64,000 bases of DNA, from assembly GCA_963830495.1 (NCBI GenBank), contig CAWHMS010000004.1, forward strand, positions 213,291 to 277,290, in the 5' to 3' direction. The notes beneath the pieces are model-generated. The model ran no database searches, had not been told where the DNA came from, and worked only from the letters and a program-made list of their open reading frames with translations. Source of the DNA: CAWHMS01 sp963830495. GTDB lineage: Bacteria; Actinomycetota; Actinomycetes; Propionibacteriales; Nocardioidaceae. Below, in pieces: positions 35,699 through 44,122 of this stretch; position 1 is the first letter of the stretch; each line of letters opens with the position of its first letter. A program made the translations under genes and the position numbers.

Positions 35699-37378
35699 CT
35701 CGTCGGCGCGGGCCGCCCAAGCCGCGAAGCGCTCGCCCGCATCGCGCGTGTCGAGGTAGCGACGGACCACGCGCTCGACGTAGTCGGTCAGGCCGTCTGC
35801 AGTCACCTTGTGGGCGCGCAGCTTGCGACCGAAGCCGGCCTCGAGCCCGAGCCCGCCGCCGAGGTGCACCTGGAAGCCCTCGACGTGGCTCCCATCGCCG
35901 TCGAGCACGAGCTGGCCCTTGAGGCCGATGTCGGCGACCTGGATCCGCGCACATGAGTTCGGGCAGCCGTTGAGGTGCACCGTGATGGGGGTGTCGAGGT
36001 CGGGGATGCGCTGCTCGAGCTCGGCAACGAGCTGTGCCGCCCGGCCCTTGGTCTCGACGATCGCGAGCTTGCAGAACTCGATGCCTGTGCAGGCCATCGT
36101 CGAGCGTCGCCAGTTGCTCGGCCGGGCCGAGAGCCCGATGTCGTCGGCCGCCTGCACCAATGACTCCACCTGCTGCTGAGGCACGTCGAGGATCACGAGC
36201 TTCTGGTATGCCGTCGTACGCACCCGGGACGAACCGTGCGACTCGGCGATGTCGACGAGCTTTGCCAGCGTCGTACCGGAGATCCTCCCCGCGACGGGTG
36301 CCAACCCGACGTAGAAGCGGCCGTCGACCTGCGGGTGGACACCCACGTGGTCGCCGTTGCCCAGCGGCTTCGGTGGCGGCGTGCCGTCCAGCAAGGCGCC
36401 ACCGAGGTACTCCTCCTCGAGCACGCTGCGGAACTTCGCGACGCCCCAGTCCGCGACGAGGAACTTAAGCCGGGCGCGTGACCTCAGCCGCCGGTAGCCG
36501 TAGTCGCGGAAGACCTGTACGACGCCGTGCCAGACGTCCGGCACCTGCTCGAGCGGGACCCAGACGCCGAGGCTCTGTCCCAGCATCGGGTTGGTGGACA
36601 GGCCACCGCCCACCCACACGTCGAAGCCGACCCCGTGCTGGGGGTGCACGCTGGGTACGAAGGCGACGTCGTTGACCTCGGGCGCCACGTCGAGCTGGGG
36701 ATGTCCGGTGATGGCCGTCTTGAACTTGCGCGGCAGGTTGGACAGCTCCGGGTCGCCGATGAAGCGCTCGGTGATCGCGTCGATGGCAGGGGTCGGGTCG
36801 ATCAGCTCCTCGGCCGAGACGCCGGCCAGCGGGCTGGCGATGATGACGCGGGGAGTATCGCCGCAGGCCTCCTCGGTCGACAGCCCGACGGCCTCCAGCC
36901 GGCGCCAGATCTCCGGCACGTCCTCGATCCGGACCCAGTGCAGCTGGACGTTCTGCCGGTCGGTCACGTCGGCGGTGTCGCGCGCGTATGTCGTGGAGAT
37001 GTCGGCGATCGTGCGCAGCTGCTCCGTGGTTAGCTGGCCGCCGTCGATGCGCACCCGCAGCATGAAGAACTCGTCGTCGAGCTCGTGCGGTTCGAGCACC
37101 GCGGTGCGGCCGCCGTCGATCCCGGGCTTGCGCTGGGTGTAGAGACCCCACCAGCGGAAGCGGCCACGCAGGTCACCTGGGTCGATCGATGCGAAGCCCC
37201 GATGCGCGTAGATGTTCTCGATCCGGGCCCGGACGTTGAGCGGGTTGTCGTCCTTCTTGGTCTGCTCATTGGCGTTGAGCGGCTCGCGGTAGCCGCGCGC
37301 CCACTGGCCCTCACCGCGGGTGCGGGCGCGGCGGGTCGCGGTGGCGCTGGGGGTCACCGTGAAGGTGGAAGATGTCAT
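35684..37378 (-). CDS. sir: assimilatory sulfite reductase (ferredoxin), siroheme type
   Basis: The enzyme (564 aa) reduces sulfite to sulfide with six electrons, using siroheme and a [4Fe-4S] cluster. The cluster ligands are in TMACTGIEFCKLAI and LNGCPNSCARIQ. Two duplicated ferredoxin-like half-domains are visible (N-terminal RFRWWGLYTQRKPGIDGG, second half HVGVHPQVDGRFYVGL). The neighbouring cysH and chelatase favour sulfite over nitrite as the substrate. The ATG is at 37378, and a cysteine-bearing leader peptide lies upstream. Confidence 0.93.
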   Translation of the reverse strand: MTSSTFTVTPSATATRRARTRGEGQWARGYREPLNANEQTKKDDNPLNVRARIENIYAHRGFASIDPGDLRGRFRWWGLYTQRKPGIDGGRTAVLEPHELDDEFFMLRVRIDGGQLTTEQLRTIADISTTYARDTADVTDRQNVQLHWVRIEDVPEIWRRLEAVGLSTEEACGDTPRVIIASPLAGVSAEELIDPTPAIDAITERFIGDPELSNLPRKFKTAITGHPQLDVAPEVNDVAFVPSVHPQHGVGFDVWVGGGLSTNPMLGQSLGVWVPLEQVPDVWHGVVQVFRDYGYRRLRSRARLKFLVADWGVAKFRSVLEEEYLGGALLDGTPPPKPLGNGDHVGVHPQVDGRFYVGLAPVAGRISGTTLAKLVDIAESHGSSRVRTTAYQKLVILDVPQQQVESLVQAADDIGLSARPSNWRRSTMACTGIEFCKLAIVETKGRAAQLVAELEQRIPDLDTPITVHLNGCPNSCARIQVADIGLKGQLVLDGDGSHVEGFQVHLGGGLGLEAGFGRKLRAHKVTADGLTDYVERVVRRYLDTRDAGERFAAWAARADEEALR

Positions 37379-37474
37379 GGTGTGCGCTTCCTTGCAGGAT
37401 GTCCCTGACAGGGGAAGGCGCCCGATCGCGGCCGACGATCCTCGTCGCTGAGGTCCCGTCTGTGCGGCGAACGC

Positions 37475-37508
37475 GCGCCCGACGAGAGTTCCGAGAACGG
37501 GCGGGCGC
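37475..37508 (-). promoter_or_regulatory. stem-loop after the leader peptide, possible attenuator
   Basis: On the minus strand GCGCCCG, starting in the leader peptide's stop codon, pairs with CGGGCGC about 20 bases later. A ribosome paused before the end of the leader frame would be expected to affect this hairpin. This suggests attenuation of sir; the mechanism is inference. Confidence 0.5.
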
Positions 37509-37600
37509 TACACCGACATACAGATCATGCTGCGCGTCATGCCGAAGTCCACGTGGCGTCGTGCCACGAGGTGGACTGGGTGGCTGGCAGCAGCGGTCAT
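37508..37600 (-). CDS. leader peptide of the sulfite reduction operon (30 aa)
   Basis: The frame MTAAASHPVHLVARRHVDFG continues for ten more residues with a single cysteine near the end (MICMSV). The core ARRHVDF followed by a C-terminal cysteine matches the putative leader peptides found upstream of sulfur-assimilation genes in actinobacteria. In mycobacteria, short cysteine-bearing upstream frames have been shown to sense cysteine supply. The peptide ends 129 bases before the sir start, leaving room for the attenuator hairpin. Confidence 0.78.
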   Translation of the reverse strand: MTAAASHPVHLVARRHVDFGMTRSMICMSV

Positions 37601-37668
37601 GCCGAAAGCGTGCGGCACGTCCGCGCAGGTCAGCAACCTTCAATCTCATTGATCAAGACAGTGTCTCA

Positions 37669-38080
37669 TTATGTGAACGATATCGGCGGAAGACTGCTCG
37701 TTCCGGGGAGCGGCTCCTGGGCCGAACGGACGAGGCGGCGCTGCCAGTCGCAGTGCTCGGCGCCCTGGAACGACCGGATCCTGGTCACCGGAACCCGTGC
37801 TCCTGCTGAATCCTCCCAGACTCCGATCTCGAGGTCCTCGGTCACGTCCGCGGGGAGCTCGGCCGGGTCACATTTGACCCACGACTCGATGCCCCATGCC
37901 TCGTCGCCGTTGTAGTTGCGGATGCCGTCCGCCGCGATGAACGCGATCTTGGTCAGCTCGCCGACGTACGACAACAACAGCACTCGGTCGCCGTCGTCGC
38001 GTTCGACTACCGCAACCGGCGAGCAACCTGACCGGTGCGATGGTGACGACGGCGGCGAGGCCGAGCACGGTGTGGTGCAC
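37669..38080 (-). pseudogene. secreted or lipoprotein-like gene, frameshifted
   Basis: The start reads MHHTVLGLAAVVTIAPVRLL then AGC, which looks like a lipoprotein signal. The body continues in another frame as VAVVERDDGDRVLLLSYVGE and further through IESWVKCDPAELPADVTEDL to FQGAEHCDWQ. The ending VWEDSAGARVPV ... EHCDWQ resembles small secreted proteins of actinobacteria; this is recognised from memory and not firm. The shift falls exactly at a sequence matching one unit of the 22-bp repeat family (38017-38037). The C-terminus after HCDWQ also looks altered. Confidence 0.5.
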
Positions 38081-38172
38081 AGTGGATTCCCTCTGCTGGT
38101 GGCGTCACTGTGACGCGCGTCGTAGGCCTCGGGTTCCGGCCCGGTGACCCGTGACCAACCGTGGCCGGGCGG

Positions 38173-39624
38173 CTACGACAGCGTCAGGCCCGGGTACAGA
38201 GGATTGGCCTCGAGCATCTCGGCGGACTGCGCCTTGACCCGGTCAGCGACCCCCTCCGCCAACGAGTAGCTCGCCTTGGACGGCTTGCCGTCCTTGGTGG
38301 TGCCGGCCTTGGTGTTGCTGAGTACGGCGACGACCAGCTCGGCCACCCTGTCGAACTCGTCGGCGCCGAAGCCTCGAGTGGTGAGCGCCGGAGTGCCGAA
38401 GCGGATCCCGCTGGTGTACCAGGCGCCGTTCGGGTCCGACGGGATCGAGTTGCGGTTGGTCACCACGCCCGCGTCGAGCAGGGCCGCCTCGGCCTGCCGG
38501 CCGGTGAGGCCGAAGCTGGACACGTCGAGCAGCACGATGTGGTTGTCGGTGCCTCCGGTGACGAGCCGGCAGCTGCGCTGCAGGAAGCCCTCGGCCAGCG
38601 CCTTGGCATTGTCGGCGATGCTCTGCGCGTACGCCGCGAACGACGGCTGGCGAGCTTCGGCGAGCGCCACCGCCTTGGCGGCCATGACATGTGAGAGTGG
38701 CCCGCCCAGCACCATGGGGCAGCCCTTGTCGACGGCGTCGGCGTACTCGTCGGTGGCCAGCACCAGCCCGCCGCGCGGTCCGCGCAGCGATTTGTGCGTG
38801 GTCGTGGTGGTGACGTGGGCGTGCGGGACCGGGTCCTCGTCGCCGGTGAACACCTTGCCCGCCACCAGGCCGGCGAAGTGTGCCATGTCGACCATGAGCG
38901 TGGCGCCGACCTCGTCGGCGATCTCACGCATGGTGGCGAAGTTGATCCGGCGCGGGTACGCCGAGTAGCCGGCGATCAGCACGAGCGGCTTGAACTCGCG
39001 TGCCAGCTTGGCCACCTGGTCGTAGTCCAGCAGCTCGGTCGTCGGGTCGGTGCCGTAGCTGCGCTGATGGAACATCTTGCCGGAGATGTTGGGCCGGAAG
39101 CCGTGGGTGAGGTGCCCGCCGGCGTCCAGCGACATACCGAGCATCCGCTGGTTCCCGAACTTGGCGCGCAACGCCTCCCAGTCGCCTTCGGACAGGTCGT
39201 TGACCCCGCGCACTCCCGCCTCGGCCAGAGCCGGCGCCTCGACCCGGGTGCTGAGGATCGCCCAGAAGGCGACCAGGTTGGCGTCGATGCCCGAGTGCGG
39301 CTGGGCGTAGGCGTAGGGGGCGCCGAACAGCTCGCGGGCATGCTCGGCGGCGAGTGCCTCGACCGTGTCCACGTTTTGGCAGCCGGCGTAGAAGCGGTGC
39401 CCGATCGTGCCCTCGGCGTACTTGTCAGAGAGCCAGCTGCCCATCGTGAGCAGCACGGCGGGGGAGGCGTAGTTCTCGCTGGCGATGAGCTTGAGTGACG
39501 AACGCTGATCGGCCAGCTCTGCTCGGGTTGCTGCTGCGATCCGGGGCTCGACCTGGGCGATCACGTCCAGGGCAGCGTTGTACGCAGTGGTCGTGCGGGC
39601 GGCGAGCGACGTGTCCTCGGTCAT
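38173..39624 (-). CDS. glyA: serine hydroxymethyltransferase
   Basis: GlyA (483 aa) interconverts serine and glycine with tetrahydrofolate, using pyridoxal phosphate. The PLP lysine is K278 in TTTTTHKSLRGPRGG. Substrate and cofactor contacts include KLIASENYAS, YAEGTIGHRFYAG and VDMAHFAGLVA. The protein carries the longer insert (SEGDWEALRAKFGNQRMLG) typical of one GlyA subgroup, making it longer than the 420-aa form. It is divergent from the YihY-like gene. Confidence 0.95.
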   Translation of the reverse strand: MTEDTSLAARTTTAYNAALDVIAQVEPRIAAATRAELADQRSSLKLIASENYASPAVLLTMGSWLSDKYAEGTIGHRFYAGCQNVDTVEALAAEHARELFGAPYAYAQPHSGIDANLVAFWAILSTRVEAPALAEAGVRGVNDLSEGDWEALRAKFGNQRMLGMSLDAGGHLTHGFRPNISGKMFHQRSYGTDPTTELLDYDQVAKLAREFKPLVLIAGYSAYPRRINFATMREIADEVGATLMVDMAHFAGLVAGKVFTGDEDPVPHAHVTTTTTHKSLRGPRGGLVLATDEYADAVDKGCPMVLGGPLSHVMAAKAVALAEARQPSFAAYAQSIADNAKALAEGFLQRSCRLVTGGTDNHIVLLDVSSFGLTGRQAEAALLDAGVVTNRNSIPSDPNGAWYTSGIRFGTPALTTRGFGADEFDRVAELVVAVLSNTKAGTTKDGKPSKASYSLAEGVADRVKAQSAEMLEANPLYPGLTLS

Positions 39625-39665
39625 ACCCGACAGCGTAGTCAGCCCGGAAACCCACGATCCGGCGA

Positions 39666-39745
39666 CACTTCACCCAGAATTGCGGGGAGCCGGCACGCTG
39701 GAAGGCCCGAGAGCGAGACAGGATCCCGCAGTTCGCGGGGAAGTG
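39666..39745. repeat. 80-bp imperfect inverted repeat (REP-like) between divergent genes
   Basis: The left arm CACTTCACCCAGAATTGCGG and the right arm (TCCCGCAGTTCGCGGGGAAG plus TG) are roughly 75-80 percent complementary and enclose about 35 bases. It lies between glyA and the YihY-like gene. It could be a REP-type palindrome, a small mobile element remnant, or a regulatory structure in the shared promoter region. Confidence 0.5.
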
Positions 39746-39809
39746 GACAGTGGTCGGGGCGGCGTCGTCGCTGCACGGATCAGGTCCGTCCGGTCGATAC
39801 CGTGGACCC

Positions 39810-40781
39810 ATGACGTCGGACTCGGTGCGCGATGAGCCTGCGCCCGAGTCCTGGTTCGCGGCGCTGAAGACGGCCTCGTGGCAACTGATCACGGCGACCG
39901 TCGGCGCCTGTTTCCGTTACCGCGTGACCGGCCTTGCCGCCGAGGCAGCGTTCTTCGCCATCCTGTCGCTCCCGCCACTCATCTTCGGTCTCACCAGCAG
40001 CATCAGCTACATCGTCGACCGGGCGGACCCGAGTCTCATCCCGGAGCTTCAGGACAGCATCATCGAGCTGTCCAGTCGGGCGCTCACCGACCAGTCGGTC
40101 AACCGGATCGTCAAGCCCACGATCGACACCGTCCTGACCGACCAGCGCTTCGACGTGATCTCCCTCGGGTTCGTGCTGGCCCTCTGGTCCGGGTCGCGAG
40201 CCCTCAACGTCTTCGTCGACACGATCACGATCATGTACGGGTTGGGCGGCCAGCGGGGCATCGTCCGCACCCGGGTGCTGTCCTTCAGCCTGTACCTGAT
40301 CGGCCTGGTCGTCGGGGTCGTGGTGTTGCCTCTGGTGCTGGCCGGGCCGCAGCTGGTCGACGAGTTCCTGCCCGAGCAGGTCGACGTGTTGAGTGCGCTG
40401 TACTGGCCGGTCGTGATCCTGCTCAGCGTGCTGTTCCTGAGCGGCCTCTACCACCTGTCGGTGCCGGTGCGCACGTCGTGGCGTCACGATGTTCCCGGCG
40501 CGGCGGTCGCCTTCGTGATGTGGGTGTCGGGCAGCTGGCTGCTGCGCGAGATCCTGCAGCGCACCGAGACGTCGATCTTCGGGCCGCTGGCTGCGCCGAT
40601 CGCCGTGCTGATCTGGCTCTACGTGACTGCACTGGCCGTGCTCATCGGCGCAGCACTCAACGCCTCGTTCGACCGGCTCTGGCCGGAGCGGTCCACCGCT
40701 GGCGCGCGGCTGGACGTGGTGCGTCGGCTCCGGCGGCGCGCGGCGGAGGACCCGCGTCCGCGCGACATCGACGATCTGTGA
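39810..40781 (+). CDS. YihY/virulence factor BrkB family membrane protein
   Basis: The protein (323 aa) has about six hydrophobic helices: YRVTGLAAEAAFFAILSLPP, VISLGFVLALWSGSRALNVF, LYLIGLVVGVVVLPLVLAG, the VVILLSVLFLSGLYHL helix, then VAFVMWVSGSWLLREIL and IAVLIWLYVTALAVLIGAAL. This is the YihY/BrkB pattern, a family of uncertain function once called RNase BN. The ATG at 39810 was chosen over a GTG at 39750. Confidence 0.88.
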   Translation: MTSDSVRDEPAPESWFAALKTASWQLITATVGACFRYRVTGLAAEAAFFAILSLPPLIFGLTSSISYIVDRADPSLIPELQDSIIELSSRALTDQSVNRIVKPTIDTVLTDQRFDVISLGFVLALWSGSRALNVFVDTITIMYGLGGQRGIVRTRVLSFSLYLIGLVVGVVVLPLVLAGPQLVDEFLPEQVDVLSALYWPVVILLSVLFLSGLYHLSVPVRTSWRHDVPGAAVAFVMWVSGSWLLREILQRTETSIFGPLAAPIAVLIWLYVTALAVLIGAALNASFDRLWPERSTAGARLDVVRRLRRRAAEDPRPRDIDDL

Positions 40782-40782
40782 G

Positions 40783-40808
40783 CCCAGCGCTGTAAGCCGA
40801 GCGCTGGG
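40783..40808 (+). terminator. stem-loop terminator after the YihY-like gene
   Basis: CCCAGCGCT (40783-40791) pairs with AGCGCTGGG (40800-40808) around an 8-base loop, directly after the stop codon. Confidence 0.65.
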
Positions 40809-40946
40809 GACGCACTGGGCCTTGGTCGGGCTTGGGGCCTGGGGAGTTGCCGGCCGTCGTCGGGCTCTGGCCCTCGGGAGGTGCGGGTGCGCGCCCGGGC
40901 TGAATATTCCGGTGCGCCGGAGCACCCGGCTGCTTACTCTCATCTC

Positions 40947-42017
40947 GTGTCTGCGCCTGCGGTCGTGCTCGAGCGCCTCGGCTGGGATTCGTCCTGGCAG
41001 GAGGCGGCTGCGGCATACCGTGATCGCCATCAGCCCGGCCGGGTGTCCCGGGTCGACCGAGGAGTCTGCACCGTGCTCACGCGGGGTGGCCCGGTGCGCG
41101 CATCCCTCGGCGGGGGCGTCCTGGACTCGATGGCGGCCGACTCCGCCGACGCGCCCTGTGCCGGCGACTGGTGCCTACTGCGACATTGGTCCGACGGACC
41201 CACGACCATCGAAGTGCTGCTCCCGCGCCGGGCGGCCGTCGTACGCGCCGATGCCGCGGGTACGTCGCGAGGGCAGGTGCTGGCGGCGAACGTCGACCTG
41301 GCTGCGGCGGTCATCGGACTGCATCCCGACCCCAACCTGCGGCGGGTCGAGCGACTCGTGACCCTGGCTTGGCAGAGCGGGGGCCGACCCGTCGTGGTGC
41401 TTACAAAGGCGGACCTCGTCGGCGATGCCACGATGGTCGCCGACGACGTCAGGTCCGTCGTACCCGGCGTCGACGTGCTGGTGTGCAGCACGGTCACGGA
41501 GGAGGGCATCGCCGACCTCCGGTCGCTCATCGGCGGTCGACGCACGCTGGCGTTGCTCGGCGCCTCCGGCCACGGCAAGTCCTCGCTCACCAATGCACTG
41601 ATGGGGACGACGGTGCTCACGACGAAGACGATCCGTGCGGATGGCAAGGGTCGGCACACGTCGGTACGGCGGGAGCTGCTGTCGTTGCCCGACGGCGGGT
41701 GCGTGATCGACACGCCGGGACTGCGCGGCGTCGGCCTGCAGGAGGGGGGTGCAGGCCTCGCCGCGTCGTTCCCGGACATCGATGAGCTCGCGCGCCGCTG
41801 CCGGTTCCGCGACTGCCGGCACGAGGCCGAGCCGGCCTGCGCGGTGCGGCAGGCCGTCGAGGTGGGGGAGCTGGCGGTACGACGGCTGGACAGCTGGCGG
41901 GCGCTGACGCGCGAGATCGAGCACATGGCAGCCCGCAGCGAGGCGCGTCTCCGCTCGGGACCGGTGCCCACGAAGGTCGGCAAGCGGCGTCGCCCTCCGA
42001 CCACAGCCAGTCCCTGA
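40947..42017 (+). CDS. rsgA: ribosome small-subunit-dependent GTPase RsgA
   Basis: RsgA (356 aa) is a circularly permuted GTPase that assists late maturation of the 30S ribosomal subunit. Motifs occur in the permuted order: G4 (VVLTKADLVG), then G1 (LLGASGHGKSSLTNAL), then G3 (CVIDTPGLRGVG). An N-terminal OB domain precedes them. The zinc knuckle is CRFRDCRHEAEPACAV. A GTG at 40881 would lengthen the N-terminus; GTG 40947 fits the family better. The following 42018-42151 contains a long-range stem (CGAGCGGCAG at 42042 with CTGCCGCTCG at 42089). Confidence 0.92.
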   Translation: MSAPAVVLERLGWDSSWQEAAAAYRDRHQPGRVSRVDRGVCTVLTRGGPVRASLGGGVLDSMAADSADAPCAGDWCLLRHWSDGPTTIEVLLPRRAAVVRADAAGTSRGQVLAANVDLAAAVIGLHPDPNLRRVERLVTLAWQSGGRPVVVLTKADLVGDATMVADDVRSVVPGVDVLVCSTVTEEGIADLRSLIGGRRTLALLGASGHGKSSLTNALMGTTVLTTKTIRADGKGRHTSVRRELLSLPDGGCVIDTPGLRGVGLQEGGAGLAASFPDIDELARRCRFRDCRHEAEPACAVRQAVEVGELAVRRLDSWRALTREIEHMAARSEARLRSGPVPTKVGKRRRPPTTASP

Positions 42018-42151
42018 GGCCGGTCGCCGCGGGTGAGCGATCGAGCGGCAGCAAGATGCTGAATTTCACCGCATCCGACAACACTTTCCTGCCGCTCGAG
42101 GGCTCGATCTCGACGAGTGATGGGTGTGCCGCCAACCGAGGAGACTCACCC

Positions 42152-42283
42152 GGGAAGAACCTGACCCGGTGGAGGGGAAGAACCTGACCGGTCGATGGGA
42201 AGAACCTGACCGGTCGATGGGAAGAACCTGACCGGTCGACGGGAAGAACCTGACCGGTGGAGGGGAAGAACCTGACGGGTCAA
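42152..42283 (-). repeat. 22-bp repeat array, 6 copies, between convergent rsgA and treZ
   Basis: Six head-to-tail units of 21-23 bp, best form on the plus strand GGGAAGAACCTGACCGGTCG plus AT. Read on the treZ strand they are TGACCGGTCAGGTTCTTCCC units, so orientation follows treZ. The treZ stop codon lies in the first unit. Two central copies are almost identical, while the outer copies have diverged. Confidence 0.92.
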
Positions 42284-44112
42284 CGGGAGGGGATGGCGGG
42301 CGGTGGTCCGATGGTGGGAGCGTCGCTGACCACGAGCACGGCGGCGGACTGCGGCGGCAGCTGCAGCCGCGCGGAGTCGAGGAGCCGAGTCTCCGACGGC
42401 TCCCAGGCCAGCACCACCTGCGCCTCACCCGGCGATGTCGCGGAGAAGCCGATCACGCGGGACTCGTTGGCCAGGTTGGCGACCACGAGATGGTGCCCGC
42501 GGTGTACGACGACGGTCTCGGCCTCGTCGTCATGGCTGACGTGCACGTGATCCAGGCGTGGGTCACGCAGATCCGGGTGCTGTCGACGTAGCCGGATCAG
42601 GTCGGCGTACCACTGCAGTAACCGTGCGTGCGGCTCCGCCGAGACCTCACTCCACTCGAGCTTGGAGTCGAGGAACGTCTGCTCCGACTGCGGATCGGGT
42701 ACGTCGGCGCGATCCCAGCCGTGCGCGGCGAACTCGTCGCGGCGTCCTCGGCGCACGGCGCGGGCGATGCCGGAGTCGGTGTGGTCGGTGAAGTACTGCC
42801 AGGGGGTCGACGCGCCCCACTCCTCACCCATGAAGAGCATCGGCGTCGCGGGACTGGTCAGCAGCAGCGCGGCTCCGCAGGCCACCCGACCAGTCGGGAG
42901 CTCGTCGGACAACCGGTCCCCGACGGCGCGATTGCCCACCTGGTCGTGCGTCTGGAGCGACACGACGAACCGCCAGCCCGGCGTCTGCGCGCGGTCCAGC
43001 CGGCGGCCATGGGTACGGCGCCGGAAGCTCGAGTAGGTGCCATCGTGAAGGAAGACACCGGCCAGCACCTTGGCCAGCGCACCCGGCTCGGCGAAGTCGG
43101 CGTAGTAGCCCTGGGTCTCACCAGTGAGTAGCACGTGCAGCGCATGATGGACGTCGTCGGCCCACTGGGCATGCAGCCCCAGCCCGCCTGCCTCCCGAGG
43201 CGTCACGGTCAGCGGGTCGTTGCGGTCCGACTCCGCGATCAGCCACAGCGGGCGTCCCAGCCGGGTCGACCACGCGGAGACCTCGGCAGACAGCTCCTCG
43301 AGCAGGGTCACGGCCCGGTCGTCGAACAGCGCGTGGACGGCGTCCAGCCGCAGCCCGTCGACATGGAAGTCACGCAGCCACATGACGGCGTTGTCGATGA
43401 TGAAGCGGCGCACCTCGTCGCTGTCGGCGTCGTCGAGGTTGAGCGCATCGCCCCAGGGGGTGCCGTAGCGGGTGGTGAAGTAGGGGCCGAACTCCTGCAG
43501 GTGGTTGCCGCTGGGACCGAGGTGGTTGTAGACCACGTCGAGACAGACGCCCAGGCCGCGCGCGTGGCACGCATCGACGAACCTGCACAGCGCCTCGGGT
43601 CCGCCGTACGCCTCGTGCACGGCGTACAACCCGACTCCGTCGTATCCCCAGCCGTGCCGACCGGGGAACGTGGCCACCGGCATGATCTCGACCAGGTCGA
43701 CCCCCAGCGCCACCAGGTGGTCGAGCCGCTCGATCGCGCTGTCCAGCGTCCCCTCGGAGGTGAACGTGCCGACGTGCAGCTCGTAGATCACCGACCCGGC
43801 CAGCGGCAGGCCGCGCCAACCCTGATCGGTCCAGGGGAAGGTAGCCAGGTCGACGAGCTGGCTCGCGCCCTCCGGCCCCTCGGGCAGCCGCATCGCCCTG
43901 GGGTCTGCTCGATGAGCGCCGCCGTCGATCGAGAACGAGTAGCGCGCCTGCTCGGTGGCGACGGCGTCGGCGACCCACCAGCCCCCGTCGTGGGCGGCCA
44001 TGGGTACGTCGACGCCGCCACCCTCGCCCTCGGCGCTCCCGTCGCCCGCGCGCACGTGGACACGCAGGGTCACCGACTCCTCGGCATGCGGCGCCCACAC
44101 CTCGAACCTCAT
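42280..44112 (-). CDS. treZ: malto-oligosyltrehalose trehalohydrolase
   Basis: TreZ (610 aa) releases trehalose from the end of maltooligosyl-trehalose. It is a GH13 enzyme with an N-terminal CBM48/E-set domain (FEVWAPHAEESVTLRVHV). The catalytic region has LDVVYNHLGPSGNHL, MWLRDFHVDGLRLDAVHAL with the nucleophile Asp, and LIAESDRNDP with the acid Glu. QTHDQVGNRAVG completes the site, and a C-terminal domain closes the protein. It is the last gene of glgX-treY-treZ, ten bases after treY. Confidence 0.95.
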   Translation of the reverse strand: MRFEVWAPHAEESVTLRVHVRAGDGSAEGEGGGVDVPMAAHDGGWWVADAVATEQARYSFSIDGGAHRADPRAMRLPEGPEGASQLVDLATFPWTDQGWRGLPLAGSVIYELHVGTFTSEGTLDSAIERLDHLVALGVDLVEIMPVATFPGRHGWGYDGVGLYAVHEAYGGPEALCRFVDACHARGLGVCLDVVYNHLGPSGNHLQEFGPYFTTRYGTPWGDALNLDDADSDEVRRFIIDNAVMWLRDFHVDGLRLDAVHALFDDRAVTLLEELSAEVSAWSTRLGRPLWLIAESDRNDPLTVTPREAGGLGLHAQWADDVHHALHVLLTGETQGYYADFAEPGALAKVLAGVFLHDGTYSSFRRRTHGRRLDRAQTPGWRFVVSLQTHDQVGNRAVGDRLSDELPTGRVACGAALLLTSPATPMLFMGEEWGASTPWQYFTDHTDSGIARAVRRGRRDEFAAHGWDRADVPDPQSEQTFLDSKLEWSEVSAEPHARLLQWYADLIRLRRQHPDLRDPRLDHVHVSHDDEAETVVVHRGHHLVVANLANESRVIGFSATSPGEAQVVLAWEPSETRLLDSARLQLPPQSAAVLVVSDAPTIGPPPAIPSR

Positions 44113-44122
44113 GAGCCGCTGC

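Noticed and set aside
39625..39809. Possible ZTP or glycine riboswitch before glyA
   Set aside because: I looked for the conserved blocks of these classes and did not find them; only the inverted repeat is visible.
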